Notes under the pieces: model-generated | Told to the model about the DNA's origin: nothing | The model's input: only the letters and a program-made list of their open reading frames with translations | The model's database searches: none | Origin: Zhengitettix transpicula | Lineage: Eukaryota > Arthropoda > Insecta > Orthoptera > Tetrigidae | Assembly (NCBI GenBank): GCA_037074705.1 | Contig: CM073591.1 | Location: 184,475,432 to 184,539,431, forward strand | Direction of reading: 5' to 3' | Length of the DNA stretch: 64,000 nt | Translations under genes and position numbers: made by a program | In this document: positions 1 through 11,559 of the stretch, piece by piece | Layout of the letters: each line of letters opens with the position of its first letter | Position numbering within the stretch: the first letter of the stretch is position 1

Positions 1-1373
1 CGCGCACTTATCGAAACGTTTTCTAAGCCACTCGGCCGGCACCAAATGTTTTCTTTTCATTCATGTCATACACATTTAGGACGAGGGCTCACATGTTTGA
101 ATTTTACAAATTCAGATCTGTGAGGTAGTTTCTTTTGTTGAAACGATCGGAGGGTTTTTGCGCTTAACCATTATAACAATGGCTTGGGATGGCGTTGGTA
201 GTCATTCCGTCTTAAGATCTGTAATTAAGTATATATAAGGGAGAGGCAGGAGTACCGGAGATAGGAAATAAAACTGAAAACATCGTAGAACATGGACTTC
301 AGTAAAATTACTTATGATTCATATTGTAGACATGAAAAGGTCCAGGTGAGAATTTACACCACAATTGAATTAAACAGACCGCACATGATTAAATAAACTA
401 TAAAAATATTTTCTTCTCAATTTTGGTTTATATTTGAACGAACCACCTAAATTCAAGAAATCGAGACAACATATTTCTGAGAGATCGGCAATCTAGCTAT
501 GAAAAAAATTGAAAGAAAATATCCAAACTATTGTCAGAACTAAATGGGTTGAGAAAGCTGTGAAACTAATTCGATAAAAAGTAGCTATATAACAAACAAA
601 AATAAGTGGTAAATTAAATCTGTACGACGTTTCTGAAATCCTTGTGGATTCCGTCAGATGAAGGGAAATCGTAGGAGGTGTAATAACGATAACGAAAGCA
701 AGAAGAAACGCTGTGTGGTATTTAATTTTAAATAATTTTCTTCGTTTACTTTGAATACGATATATTAAATTTTGAATCATTTAAATAAATTTAACTTCAG
801 TTTACAGTGTAAAATCATTACATTAAATATTGACTATGAACAATTAAATCAAACTAATTAAATTGTGAAGTTATTAAAATTTGATAACAATTATTAATAA
901 TTAGTGAAAGGTTTGTAAATTATGAAACTTAAATTGAATAATATGTAATTTTAATGAATTTATTTAAAACACTTAATGAATTATTAATGTAAAGTATACA
1001 TAAAAAATTTACACGGCTATTATTTTAAATGAGACTTTTATCGCAGGTCGTTTTATCGGGTCGCATTAAAAGTACAGATTTTATTGTACACTGTTTGATA
1101 GTCGGTATCCTAAAGTGTTCAAAGGTAGCTCAGACAATCCACATGCAGCTCGCCAGGTTAAAGAAACGCAGTCCACGTCTCCGGTTCCAACGTGAGACCA
1201 CCCTGACGTCCGTGACGCCACTCAACGCAACCGCCTGAGTCCTGATGGAAGCCCAGATTCCAGTCTCGATACCTTTCATTAGTTCTCTCTAAACAACAAA
1301 CGCTCCATAACATTTCTCGCAGCTGATCAGATAACAATCTCCAACGACAATCATCTCCTAGCAATGCCCGCCC
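1..1373. other. Unassigned AT-rich DNA
   Basis: No gene or transposon is recognised here. The 1100-1370 part is more GC-rich and open for 68 codons on the minus strand (1158-1364), but the predicted peptide has no motif I know. It abuts the truncated SINE-like copy that starts near 1374. Confidence 0.4.
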
Positions 1374-1592
1374 TACATGATGCAGGTTTTTCTAGGGTTT
1401 TCCCTGCATCACTTTTAGGCGAATTTCCCGATAGGATCCTTAAACCATAGCCCGGGGGCCCTAGTTAATCCTTGGCTATCTTCCTCCACCCTTCCGCATC
1501 CCCCCTTTCAAATCCATCCCTTCCTATGCTATTAAAGCGGAGTTGTCACCATGTGGATTACCCTCATGTAGCCTGTTACGCTAAAAAGAAAT
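1374..1592 (+). mobile_element. SINE-like retroposon, 5'-truncated copy
   Basis: This is the 3' part of a family present about ten times in the window. Shared blocks in order are ATGCAGGTTTTT, AATTTCCCGATAGGATCC (GCCGGG in other copies), AGCCCGGGGGCC, the TTCCTATGCTATTAAAG box, and GTGGATTACCCTCATGTAG before an A-rich tail (CTAAAAAG). Loss of the 5' half with retention of the tail is what target-primed reverse transcription leaves, so I infer a SINE or the 3' end of a LINE. The driving LINE is not identified. Confidence 0.7.
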
Positions 1593-2302
1593 ATTTTTTT
1601 AAACTCTAAGTTGATTGATTGCAAAGAATATCTATATCCAACAATCACATGTTTACTGTAAAACTCATCAACTTTTTGAACATACCAGTTATTAAATTCA
1701 TATAATAATTTGTGTTCATTGCAATATAAATTAAATAATGTTAACTACTTTCTTTGGGTTGTTTTAAAGTCACGTCAAATTGCAATGTTCTTGCCGACTG
1801 CACATAATCAAAAAATAATATAAGTGTACAACATTTTCAGTATCTCATTGTAGATATCTGATAAGTTACTTCTAGTATGGAAACTATGGCCGGTTATATT
1901 TCTTTGTACAGTTCTGTGTCGGTGAGAAACTCCAGCAGTACGGCGATCGCTTCATTTCTGGCGTGGATTGCAAGTGAACTGCTTCAGGCAATTTCATTCG
2001 TTCACTGAGACATATATCCACGCCCTTAATATTCGGCGTTTAAGGACGCATTCAGAGCGCAAGATCAATCAATGTATACACATAGTACAGAAAATCAACA
2101 GAGGCATTTTGTCGGGTGGGCTGTACTTCGAACAGGTTGGTTGAAAGATTCTGAGATCAACTATCAATAATGTTGGGCGTTTCTTTCAAATACGTGCGGC
2201 CACATTACATTTTAAATTTACAGAATTCAGATAAGCATACTAGATGTTAGGAGAAACGTAGAGAAATCGTTGGAAGAATGAGATCATGGTAATTGTAGAA
2301 TT
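1593..2302. other. Unassigned AT-rich DNA
   Basis: No convincing coding sequence or repeat was seen between the truncated retroposon and the LTR element. Confidence 0.4.
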
Positions 2303-2426
2303 TGGTATTATTTTATTTCAGAGACACGATTACATTAGATAAAATTTTATACTAACAAAAATCTGTTTTGATCAAAGATAACCAATGCCTCATAGCAAAG
2401 GTAACAAAAGGCCTGCCGACACACCA
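2303..2426 (-). repeat. 3' LTR of the deleted retrotransposon
   Basis: On the minus strand it begins TGGTGTGTCGG directly after the purine tract AAGAGGGG and ends AATACCA, giving a short LTR of about 120 bp. Its left 75 bp match 4048-4126 in direct orientation. The exact start (TGGTG or TGTGT) is uncertain by three bases. Confidence 0.55.
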
Positions 2427-2696
2427 CCCCTCTTAAGCTAATAGTCAAGAGAGAGCAATGACCCAGAATTATTAATAACAATAAAACTTAAATGATTAAA
2501 CGTTTAAAATTCAAATGTTCACACACAGCACATAATGACCATACAATAACACAAATAGTCTATGATTCACAAATTCAGTCTGTTTGGTGGTTTGGATACA
2601 AGATCACTTTTAGTGACTGTTATTCCTGTCGATAATTTCTGGGGTGACTGTTTCACTGGATGGCTTGGGAGAATCGCTAATGGGAACCTCATGTTC

Positions 2697-2990
2697 ATCC
2701 TGTTGTGCTGTTGTCAGTTTCTGGTTGCACCATGTCAAACTTGTTGATTACCATAGGGCTAAGATGCTACCGGTTTCTCCGGATCTGTCCTTTCTGTGTA
2801 CTAATAATGTATGAACGAGGATTTGAACGCTTTTCGACGATTGTGTCCGTTGTCCGCTTATGCATAATCCAAACATCTTCTCCTGGTTGTAGTTCTCTCA
2901 AGTGACGTGTACCATGATGTTTCTGTCTATTTCGTCTTTTCTCCTCCTTTGGTCGTTTGATGATTGAGTCAGGAATTCTTGATGAAAATT
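2697..2990 (-). pseudogene. Integrase C-terminal fragment (Gypsy type)
   Basis: The minus strand reads LRELQPGEDVWIMHKR, then an SNPRSYIIST stretch and GQIRRNR, one in-frame TAG, and HLSPM. This matches the pattern after the integrase core of Ty3/Gypsy elements, where a basic helix is followed by an LxPGDxVW box and a PRSY...G.IRRNRxHL box. Upstream residues (a KEEKRRNRQKHH stretch) are in the same frame back to about 2990. The catalytic core is absent. The reading passes directly into gag-derived sequence, marking the deletion junction. One stop makes it non-functional. Confidence 0.7.
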
Positions 2991-3931
2991 TTGAACATAA
3001 AATGTAATTTTTGAATTAGCAACATTCACAGAAGCGGCCCAGCGTTGTTTATTTGCTTTGTCCGAAGCAATGGCTTCGGTAAAAGCCTTATCTTCCTTAT
3101 TCGCTGTCAAAACTTCTCTAACACCACTATGTATATTTTTATTTTTGCAAAACTTGGCATAATGACCAATTCGTTTACATAAATGACAGATTTTACTGCT
3201 GGCCATTGGCTTTTGGATTGTTTAGCTCGTCCACAATTCCAGCAGCTTTCTTCAATGTTTAGCAAAATATTTAATTTGGGGTTTAACTTCGGATACATGC
3301 TTATTTCCGGTTAAATACGCGAACTATATCAACCTGGTGTTTTTTTAGCAGATGATTTAATTTTTTCTACAATCGTATCGATTTGTGGCTTCCTCCATAA
3401 AATACTGTTTGTTGAGTCTGCATTTGGGCACTTTTCTTCGCCATTGTGACCGACTGCCTCGTCCAGCGTTAGAGGATCGATCAGTTGCAACCTCTTTGAA
3501 AGCTCGTGGTCCTTTATGCCCACGACTACGCTATCACAGATAAATTCATCTTTTAGTGCATCAAACTCACAATGTTCCGCTAATGTATACAAACTTGCAA
3601 TAAATTCTTCAACAGCTTCACTTTCTTTCTGGACGCGTTGATTAAACACCGCACGTTCATATGTACGGTTTCGTTTCACGTTGAATTGTTTGTCAATTGC
3701 AGCTATGGCCTTATTATTGTTCTGATTATCAGCGTCAAGCAATCCAAAGTCTGTAAATAGCTCGTTCGCTTGAGAATCTATGATGTATAACAACATGTTA
3801 ACATGATTTGGTCCAGGTTTATTGTCCAATTCTGTAGCCATTCGAAAACTCTCGAATCTGTTTTTCCATTGGTTCCATTCTTGGGCTTTTGAAAAATCAT
3901 GCAGAGAATGATTAATTACGACCATTATCAA
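2991..3931 (-). pseudogene. Gag polyprotein relic with zinc knuckle
   Basis: An open frame of 200 codons (3931-3329) begins with a region rich in W, F and charged residues (WNQWKNRFESF) and includes ERAVFNQRVQ and CEFDALKDEFICDSVVVGI. This is the form of a Gypsy/Mag-type insect capsid domain. A frameshift follows. Next comes a first knuckle that starts CWNCGR (about 3244) but is broken, then a good CCHC knuckle CHLCKRIGHYAKFC (about 3188-3147; C-x2-C-x4-H-x4-C). The nucleocapsid role, RNA binding, is known for the family. The frame ends where integrase sequence begins. At least two frameshifts are needed to join the parts. Confidence 0.75.
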
Positions 3932-3956
3932 TGCAAATGCTTATTACGTCCAGACA

Positions 3957-4047
3957 ATTGTAAGGTACAATTACAGCTACCAAGCTCAAATTACTGATAC
4001 CGAAGTTCAATTAACGCTACCGAGGTCCAATTACCGCTGCCACCACG
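3957..4047 (-). repeat. Short tandem repeat in LTR-element leader
   Basis: Four imperfect copies of a unit of about 20-21 bp built around CAATTACxGCTACCxAG lie between the 5' LTR edge and gag. The minus strand just inside the LTR reads TGGTGGCAGCGG, which has the TGG start of many tRNA primer-binding sites. That assignment is tentative. Confidence 0.45.
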
Positions 4048-4126
4048 TAGTATTTGTTTTTTATATAATTCAGCGACACGATTACATTTTATACTAACAA
4101 CAATCGGATTTGGTCAAAGATAACTA
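4048..4126 (-). repeat. 5' LTR fragment
   Basis: This is a direct repeat of the left part of 2303-2426, with similarity ending near 4126. The expected remainder, which would match the 2390-2426 end, is not present, so this LTR is truncated or strongly diverged. Confidence 0.5.
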
Positions 4127-6699
4127 ATAATTTGAATATATGGCGGAATACAGACAGTTTAGAATAATAGTGTGAATTAATACTTCATAACGTTTCTTCC
4201 AAGAATTGTGGTCCAAATGAACTGAACTTTAACCTAATCATTGTTCTCCATACAATCATACTTTGATTTCAAAAATACCGTCTCAACTGATTCTTAATAA
4301 TATGCCAGATTAATTTCTGAAATAATTCAAATTAAACTATACAAATGTTCCAATAAGGTCCAAAGCGATACAAGAAGACTTCTACAATATATCTAGAATA
4401 TATAAATAACTTGTTAACATCTTTGGCATGTTATTTATGTTATTTAAGTTGACATAATTGTATGGTTTAGTCTTAGAATAAGGTTAAACTGATGGGGTCA
4501 GCGAAAGGTGGAAGTAACGCTGTAAAGTATTAATTCTTACAAACTGTATCCGCCCAACTTTTTAGTATGTTAAGTATTAAAAGTTGAAACGACATTTCGA
4601 GAAATGTACGAATAATGTTTCGAACCGACATCAGTTTGTCACAAACAAAAATTTGTTTCTAATATTGTAAGTAACGATGGCTACGCTTGAAAAACACCTG
4701 GAAAAAATATAATGCCATATATGACTATGTATGTTTAATTATATAATTATGTAAAGTGTGTGGTCGGTGATTTTAAAATTAGCTGTTCAATGATAACGGT
4801 ACCTTTTCAATACTGAATTTACTATATAAAGGAAGAATGTTATTGCTTTTTCTAAGTATGTAATGAATATGTGACACGATTCATTGATTTGACTCCAGTC
4901 AATGATAACCGCGCAATGTTTTAAGGTGTTTAGTTTCATTTACAGCAACTGATGTCACAGTAACATGAATACTTCCATTCCACAATAGAATTTACTGAAA
5001 AAGCGAGGCTGAATAATTTCAATGCTGAGAGTAAATTAACCCCCGTGAAAAGCTCCGACATCAACAATACCAAAGGATGCACAAGTGGTTGCTTCTGTAA
5101 GGAAATTTACTGTCACATATTAATGTCGGTCCACCATACTCCTGGTACTTGAAAATCTATGGAGAAGTACTGATAAAAGTTGAGATTATTGTGGTGTACG
5201 AAAGTGGAATGAATTAATTGGGGATATTATTTTTTTTACGTATTTTAATTTATTTTAAGAAATAAAATATCATGAGAATTAACTATTCTCGGCTTGAGTC
5301 TGATTAGGATCAATGCTCGCCTCTCAGGTACTCGGTGATACGAAAACAACCGTGACGTGGTATCCCTTTGCAGAGATTCAAATATTGTGAGTTTCTGGCT
5401 AGAATAATCTTTGATCACAATACTTAAGCTTGTTGAGACAAGACGCTCCACCAGATTGGCTTCATCGTGGCCGTGTATTCCCATAGCCCAGTATTTGGCT
5501 ATTTGACTGTGGATAATTAAGAAATTTAATTCCCATCGGATAAAAACAGTAGGCCCTACAATACAACCCTTTGTTTGGGGAAATTTAAAAAACCGATATT
5601 GAAGGGAGTTGGTAGAATAAGGGGAAATCAGTTAGTTATTAGTTTATAGAGTGTGAAGTTTGGAAGGGTGAAATGTTATAAGTTAGTGTGTTTGTGATGT
5701 TATATGTTACTTTCGGAGAAAGGAGAAGCGATTGCAGCGTCCACACGAGCCATCTGCGAAGTCTTGACCTGCCAGACGTGAATGTGGTAATGTACCGGAA
5801 AATAATCTCATCAAAGTCGGTCCATTACGTTGAATAAGAAAGATAAACAGACACTATGAAACTCAATAATTGCTATGATCCCTTAATAATTACACTAAAC
5901 CTTCTGTTTTCCCCAAAGACATATATAAACAACATAGACTGGACAAGTCGCCGCCATATTTAAAGCAAATTGTAAATTAAGCCGCCATGTTTTATAAGGG
6001 CTGGTGGGCGTTCCCCTATCGTCTGCTAACCTTTACTATGTCGCACAAATGACCCGAAACTAACGGCAAATCTCTACAAACAACATATTTTTTAAGGTTT
6101 AAGTAAATATAACACATTGAGGGCTTTGAAAACATTATTGACCTTTAAATAATATGTTTTGTATACAATTGCCTAATATTGCGTCCTCTTTCATCCATTT
6201 CTTTTTCTTTACACATATGACGAATTCTGCAATGAAAGTAATGTTTTAATATAACCTTTATTAAAATTAAGCAGTGAGTTTCCTCACCAAATTCGGCCGA
6301 CTATTAAATGGTCGAATTCACTAAATAAAATTTGTTTATGTCCCAACATCCGAAATACCTCCCCACCTCCACACAATATCAAATTCTTATTTCCTATGTC
6401 TGTTTCATTATTCCTCAATACTTTTCCAGCAAGTGTAAGTAACTTCACAACGTCTTTAGACGGGTTGATTAACTTGTCGATATAAAAAAATGGGCTAGAT
6501 TACTTGCAGTACAGAGAAATACTTTAATAAAAATAAATCTGACTCTCATTATAGATGATCATGAAGAATACATAAATTTCATAAATACGACCTAAGAATA
6601 AGTTCAGTTAGAAATGAAAAATGCTGATACGTCGGAAAAATAATAAGGAAGGTAGTCAAATACAGACGAAATAGTCTGGACCGACACAACACTTCCAAA
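4127..6699. other. Unassigned AT-rich DNA
   Basis: No supported gene. A 79-codon minus frame at 5245-5484 contains GIHGHDEAN, faintly like the GxxGNExAD box of LINE RNase H, but nothing around it supports that. The rest shows no motif. Confidence 0.35.
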
Positions 6700-6840
6700 G
6701 CTTGTCAAATGACGAGTGCAGTTGTGTCGCTCTAGGCTCTTCTTAGCACCTGAAGAAAGGACAAGGATCGCAGAAACGTTGTGTTCTATTTATATTATCA
6801 CTTATTTTGTCTGCATTTGGTTATTTTTCTTATTATTATT
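6700..6840 (+). repeat. Short repeat family with CTGAAGA...GAAACG core, copy 1
   Basis: It shares with 7186-7340 and 28186-28325 the ordered blocks GTGCAGTTGTGTCGCTCT, CTTCTTAGCACCTGAAGA, GGATC, CAGAAACGTTGTG and TATTTATATTATCACTT. The CTGANGA and GAAAC elements have the order and spacing of a hammerhead ribozyme core, but the intervening stem II is weak. Penelope-like retroelements and some LINEs end in similar sequence. All three copies have the same strand. Confidence 0.55.
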
Positions 6841-7185
6841 ATGCTGATACCTAAAATTCGATACTTCCTGTGTTTTCGAACTACGATTATTACAATTGTA
6901 GGCTGAACACACGCTTGGCATGATTAATATTAACAAAACAATATATTTTAACACAAAAACTTCAAAACTTTCACCAACAACAGCGTAACAACTAAGGATT
7001 TCGGTGAAGTAGACCTACTAAAAAATGGCGGTCAGTGTTGTTTGTTGCTGCCACCCAGAGCGCTGTAACGCTGATATAGCCACTCTATTATGTTTATATA
7101 TCTCTTTGGTTTTCCCATTGTATTTTCTCCCTTATTGTTACGCTAGCCCTTCGGCTCTCCCATTGTCGTACATTTTCGTCGCTTT
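6841..7185. other. Spacer between two repeat copies
   Basis: No feature recognised. A 72-codon plus frame (7025-7243) runs into the next repeat copy and looks incidental. Confidence 0.35.
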
Positions 7186-7340
7186 TAAGTTTTGTCAACT
7201 GACAAGTGCAGTTGTGTCGCTCTATGCTCTTCTTCGCACCTGACGAAAGGCACAAGGATCCCAGAAACGTTGTGTGGTATTTATATTATCACTTTTTTGT
7301 CGTAATTGGCTATCTTCCTTATTCATTATTTTCAATCAGA
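7186..7340 (+). repeat. Short repeat family with CTGACGA...GAAACG core, copy 2
   Basis: Closely related to the copy at 6700, about 480 bp away in direct orientation. It has CACCTGACGAAAGG, GGATCCCAGAAACGTTGTG and the same T-rich tail with TTATTCATTATTTT. The GG/CC pairing potential of stem II is slightly better than in copy 1. Confidence 0.55.
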
Positions 7341-10300
7341 CTTACATTTTTTTCATCGTATTGTCAGAAATTGTCTCTGTTTTTGTTTTGTTATGTTTCT
7401 GTTTACTTTGTAAAATAGCCGTTGGTATTTCAACATGATAACAAGAGCAGGAAGTTAATTTCTTTTTTATATATGTTTATTAAATTCAAATTATTAATTA
7501 TTGTAATTAATTTCACCCTGCCAAACTATTTAATAGAGAGTTAAGCAACTATTTAAAAAATTAAATATCTTAAAAATAAATAAGTAAAATCCCGTTATCA
7601 GTATAAAACATTACATACACTGAATCATAGCAGACCAGAATTAAAAGAGAAAAGGTGGATTCTGCAATGAGACAATGAACGGTTGCACGTGGCCAATGCT
7701 TTTGCAAAATATCTCACAGAATTCAGTGTTACTTCTTCATACTCGCTACAATCCGGTTTTACTATCACATAACTTCATTATTTCCGCAATGTAAAACAAA
7801 ATCATCTTGTAAACAATTTTGAAGAACTTTTTATAAAATTACCTGGGACTACGTTGTGAAGGACCATAAAAATTAGGAAGGTAACAGGATATATTTTCTT
7901 AAAACAATTTTGATTAATCTCTATACATATCGCTCATGTGTTCATTTAAGCGACGGTTAAATTCTTATCCAAAGTTAAGCGTTACAAAGGACATGGCAGC
8001 CAAAGCCATGAGTTATGTGATATAATATGGGCGTATTGTTATGTTTCTTCTCGCGCCGGCATTCCTAATTGCTGAATCGCTCACTGCACAGTTGCCGGAA
8101 AATCGCCGACGTAATGACAGTCACGAACTGACTCCACATTCCGAGTTATGAATTTAAGCCAATTACGGAGGCAGCTTTAATTAAAAATCCCTGCGTGCAT
8201 ACTAACTTGCTCATATTCAGAAGATAGCTGTTTCGTTTAATTGCTTTTCGTCGCTCCATCGGCTCTGCTAAGAAGTCCCTGGGACATTGAAGTACTTCCT
8301 TCGTGGCTTCAAATTGGTTTTTTACTCTCTTCGTCCTATACTTATGAATTATTCGTTATTTATTAACAAAACAACTACCAAGTGGTCAATAGAAACGTCA
8401 TAACAGTTGTCTACGTTAAATATAGTCTGAAAAAGAAATATTAGATTGGCTAATTCTTCACCGAATACGTGAATCATAAATCTCTGTTGATTTTTTCATT
8501 TAAGTTTGCTGATTCTATTGAGCCCTGACTTTGGACATATTCTGTGAACCTCATTCGAACATGAATTGATAATAACTGAAACTGGAGATAGGCCTACCTA
8601 AAATTCTCTGGTTATTTTGAATTATTTCTAGTTAATAAATATACCATGGACTAAGACTGAAGTTTTTTCAAGTTTCCACCAATACATTTCATAAGTTATA
8701 TTTTAATCGTAAAAGTTAAATTACAAAATATTTGATATAATATGATAATTATCTTATAATAAATGAATAAAAAATTCAGCGAATATGTCATTAAAATGTA
8801 TTAAAGCAAAAATTTATTTTAACACGTTACGTCCACAATTTTGGGACTTCTTCAAGCAATCGGGTAAAATACTGTAAAGAATTATTATTTTAGGCTGGGT
8901 TTTTATGTTGGATCAAAAAATTATTGATGATTAAAGAATATGTACTAAGTTTATTACAGTTAAGCAGGCACCTGTGGTTTTTTACGTAGAAGAGATCTGC
9001 TGCGCGTACCAAATACGTACTGCTATTCAGTGTTGTGTTGTCTGCTGTAGCTCTCGTACCGACGTACGGCGTCTCCGAATCTCACAGCTGGCAGAACGGG
9101 TTAAATGCAGCGATGCCTTAGTCATGACCACTGCAAGGCGTCGACTCAGGGGTTGACCACTAGCCTCGGCGTCGGCCTCCGGGATTCATTGTGCTGGTAA
9201 TCCGTCGTACTAAATTGTGTGGCTTCGATAAACTCTTCACTAACAAATTGTGGCCCCTTTCACACGACGATTCTGCCTCGGACTCCCGAGAAAAACTACT
9301 GTCTATCATTCCATTTTTTAATACACATCTACTAGCTGCGGTGATCGCAGAGCAACTGCTCAAGTTTCAGAAGCTTATCTCTTGCTCATCAACAATGGGA
9401 ATACACTTCCACTCATTTTAGTTTCCATATTTTTTTCCCCACCATTTATATCCTCCCAATATTTTTACTTTTTTCATTATTAGAAAACTTGATCGAAATG
9501 TCATTGTTTCACTGATTCTTCCATTGTTACAAGAGTTATAATACGAAGCTGCAGTTCTGTAGTCAACAATGGCCAATAATTCAGTCATGTTGAGGCCAAC
9601 AATCGAGACAGGACACGAAAACTATTTGGATGGAAATATTTATCTCCTCGATACCCACGCACACATCGTCCAACATTTAACAGAAAACAACTCCTGGCAT
9701 CCGTCCGCCAATGCACGATTTCGAATTCTCCAAACTACAGCAGACAACACTTCCGAAGACAAAGCAAATTAAAACCAAAATACACGCGTTACAATACCTA
9801 AATAGCAAAATTTATATGATATTATTGTATATTATATTTATTTCATTCTAATATGAATTTTGACCATTAACCATCCATTAATTATATTAAATTTATTGGA
9901 ATTAAATATATAATACCAAACTAAAGAATTGACAGAAAAGTGGAACACATTTTGGAAAATAATCCATTTCCATTAAGAACAACAGAAATGATAAATTAAT
10001 AAACAAATTACTTCAGATGAAAACCAAACACAGACACTACAACAGAATTAGCAGTAAAATTACATAACTCAATACAAAAAACTAATTCAGATGAGAAAGA
10101 AGGAGTGAAGAAGTTTTTAGGGTAATATTACCAAGTACTGAAAGACAGTGAATTGAAATGTGTTCTTGTATGAAGGAATGCTAAGGGTTAAACGGACAGA
10201 ACATTAAGAGGAATATATGTCGAGAAAGGACAGAAAATTTGTACCATTGCGATAGTAACACTTGGCACGGTAGTGGAACAAGGAAAATTGAAATCCGATA

Positions 10301-11559
10301 TTAGTGAAAAATATTATACAAAGCATCCTTTGAATACTGACAGAATAGAAAAAAATGAAATATATCAGACTAGGAATTATTTATATATACGCTGACGAAA
10401 ATGAGATTTTGAGATGTATCACGTGCCTGATGACACAATAAACTGGAATACATAGAGAACAAAAATTTCTGAGTCTAAGTGAGGATTATTAAAAGTGTAA
10501 TTAAAAGCGAATATTTAAATACAACGTATTTATGTAGTAAATTGTACTTTCCAATCGCCGTAAATTGGAAAAGTATGCTGTTCAAATCTCTCTGCGTAAA
10601 TGAAAATTCTATCATAATACATTCAGCGTTTCCATTCCAGAAATTAAATAAAAACAACGATTTAAGAATTTAATTACACTTTTACATAGCATTAAACACT
10701 TTGCATTTTCTGTAGTTAAACAGACGTAGAAAAATCGGACATGTATTGCTTTATACGATAATTGAAATAAAAGGGTAGCAAAATTTATTTCACTGTAACA
10801 ATTTAACAATCACGCTATGGGAAAACAATTGAAGTGACGATTTTGAAAAAATAGTGGCCAAAAGATAATATCTAAGGTTGATTTTCTAAATTCTTACTTC
10901 ATCTCCGTATTTAAAGTCAAAAAAATTAACATAATTTTTTAGATTAAGACTTAAAAGATTGTGCATCTAGTGAAATATTAATGCTTGTCATTCGATCATT
11001 TATACGAATTTTTATTATAGTAGTTAGGCAGTTCTGACTGATTGTAAAACTGCGATTGTAGTACTGATTTATTAATAGGTAAACAATACCTATATTATAG
11101 ATGTGTAAGTCACTGTCAGTATTACAACAGTAGATTAAGGAATATCTATTGGCAGGATGTATGAATTAGATGAAAATGAGGTTTATTTATTGGAAAAGAA
11201 ATGATAAATTTATTTGAAGGGTTAGCAGATGAAGTAGATACTTGAAATATATTGAATAATCATTAGCTCTGCCAAAGCCTTTGACAGAGCCCTCACTATA
11301 TTTCGTAATATTATTCTTAATTTTGCCCCATTGAACCTCTCTGCTTTTCAAAATGGTTTTTCTTAAGTAGTCTATATCAGATTCACTGTTTCCTTCTTCT
11401 GTACCAACGCGTTCAACATATCTCCTAGCGAGAATGCGGATACCTTCCGGATTCTTTCTTTACCGGTCGGGTCCGATTTTCAAAAAGCCTGGTAACTCAT
11501 AACCTCGAATTCCTTAGCCACTAAAACTGCAGACAGACAATTTGTACACGAATCTAAAA
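7341..11559. other. Unassigned DNA, no gene recognised
   Basis: Mostly AT-rich. Two parts stand out. 8030-8290 is a GC-richer stretch with several TAATT-type homeodomain-like sites. 11190-11459 on the minus strand is open for 90 codons without ATG and has protein-like composition (for example SREVQWGKIKNN) but no recognised domain. Short frames at 8974-9156, 9191-9421 and 9569-9772 show no motifs. Confidence 0.35.

Larger units (their letters stand above)
2303..4126 (-). mobile_element. Internally deleted Gypsy-type LTR retrotransposon
   Basis: Read on the minus strand, the order is 5' LTR fragment (4126-4048), leader, gag (3931 to about 2990), integrase C-terminus (about 2990-2697), a polypurine tract (AAGAGGGG, 2434-2427) and a 3' LTR (2426-2303). 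The two LTR pieces share about 75 bp, including a GACACGATTACAT block. Protease, reverse transcriptase, RNase H and the integrase core are missing, so most of pol was lost in one deletion near 2990. Gag and integrase both carry frameshifts or stops. The element cannot be autonomous, though LTR, leader and polypurine tract remain. Confidence 0.75.

Noticed and set aside
5245..5520. Possible LINE RNase H fragment (GIHGHDEAN on minus strand)
   Set aside because: Only one short motif resembles the RNase H box, and no second motif or neighbouring reverse transcriptase supports it.
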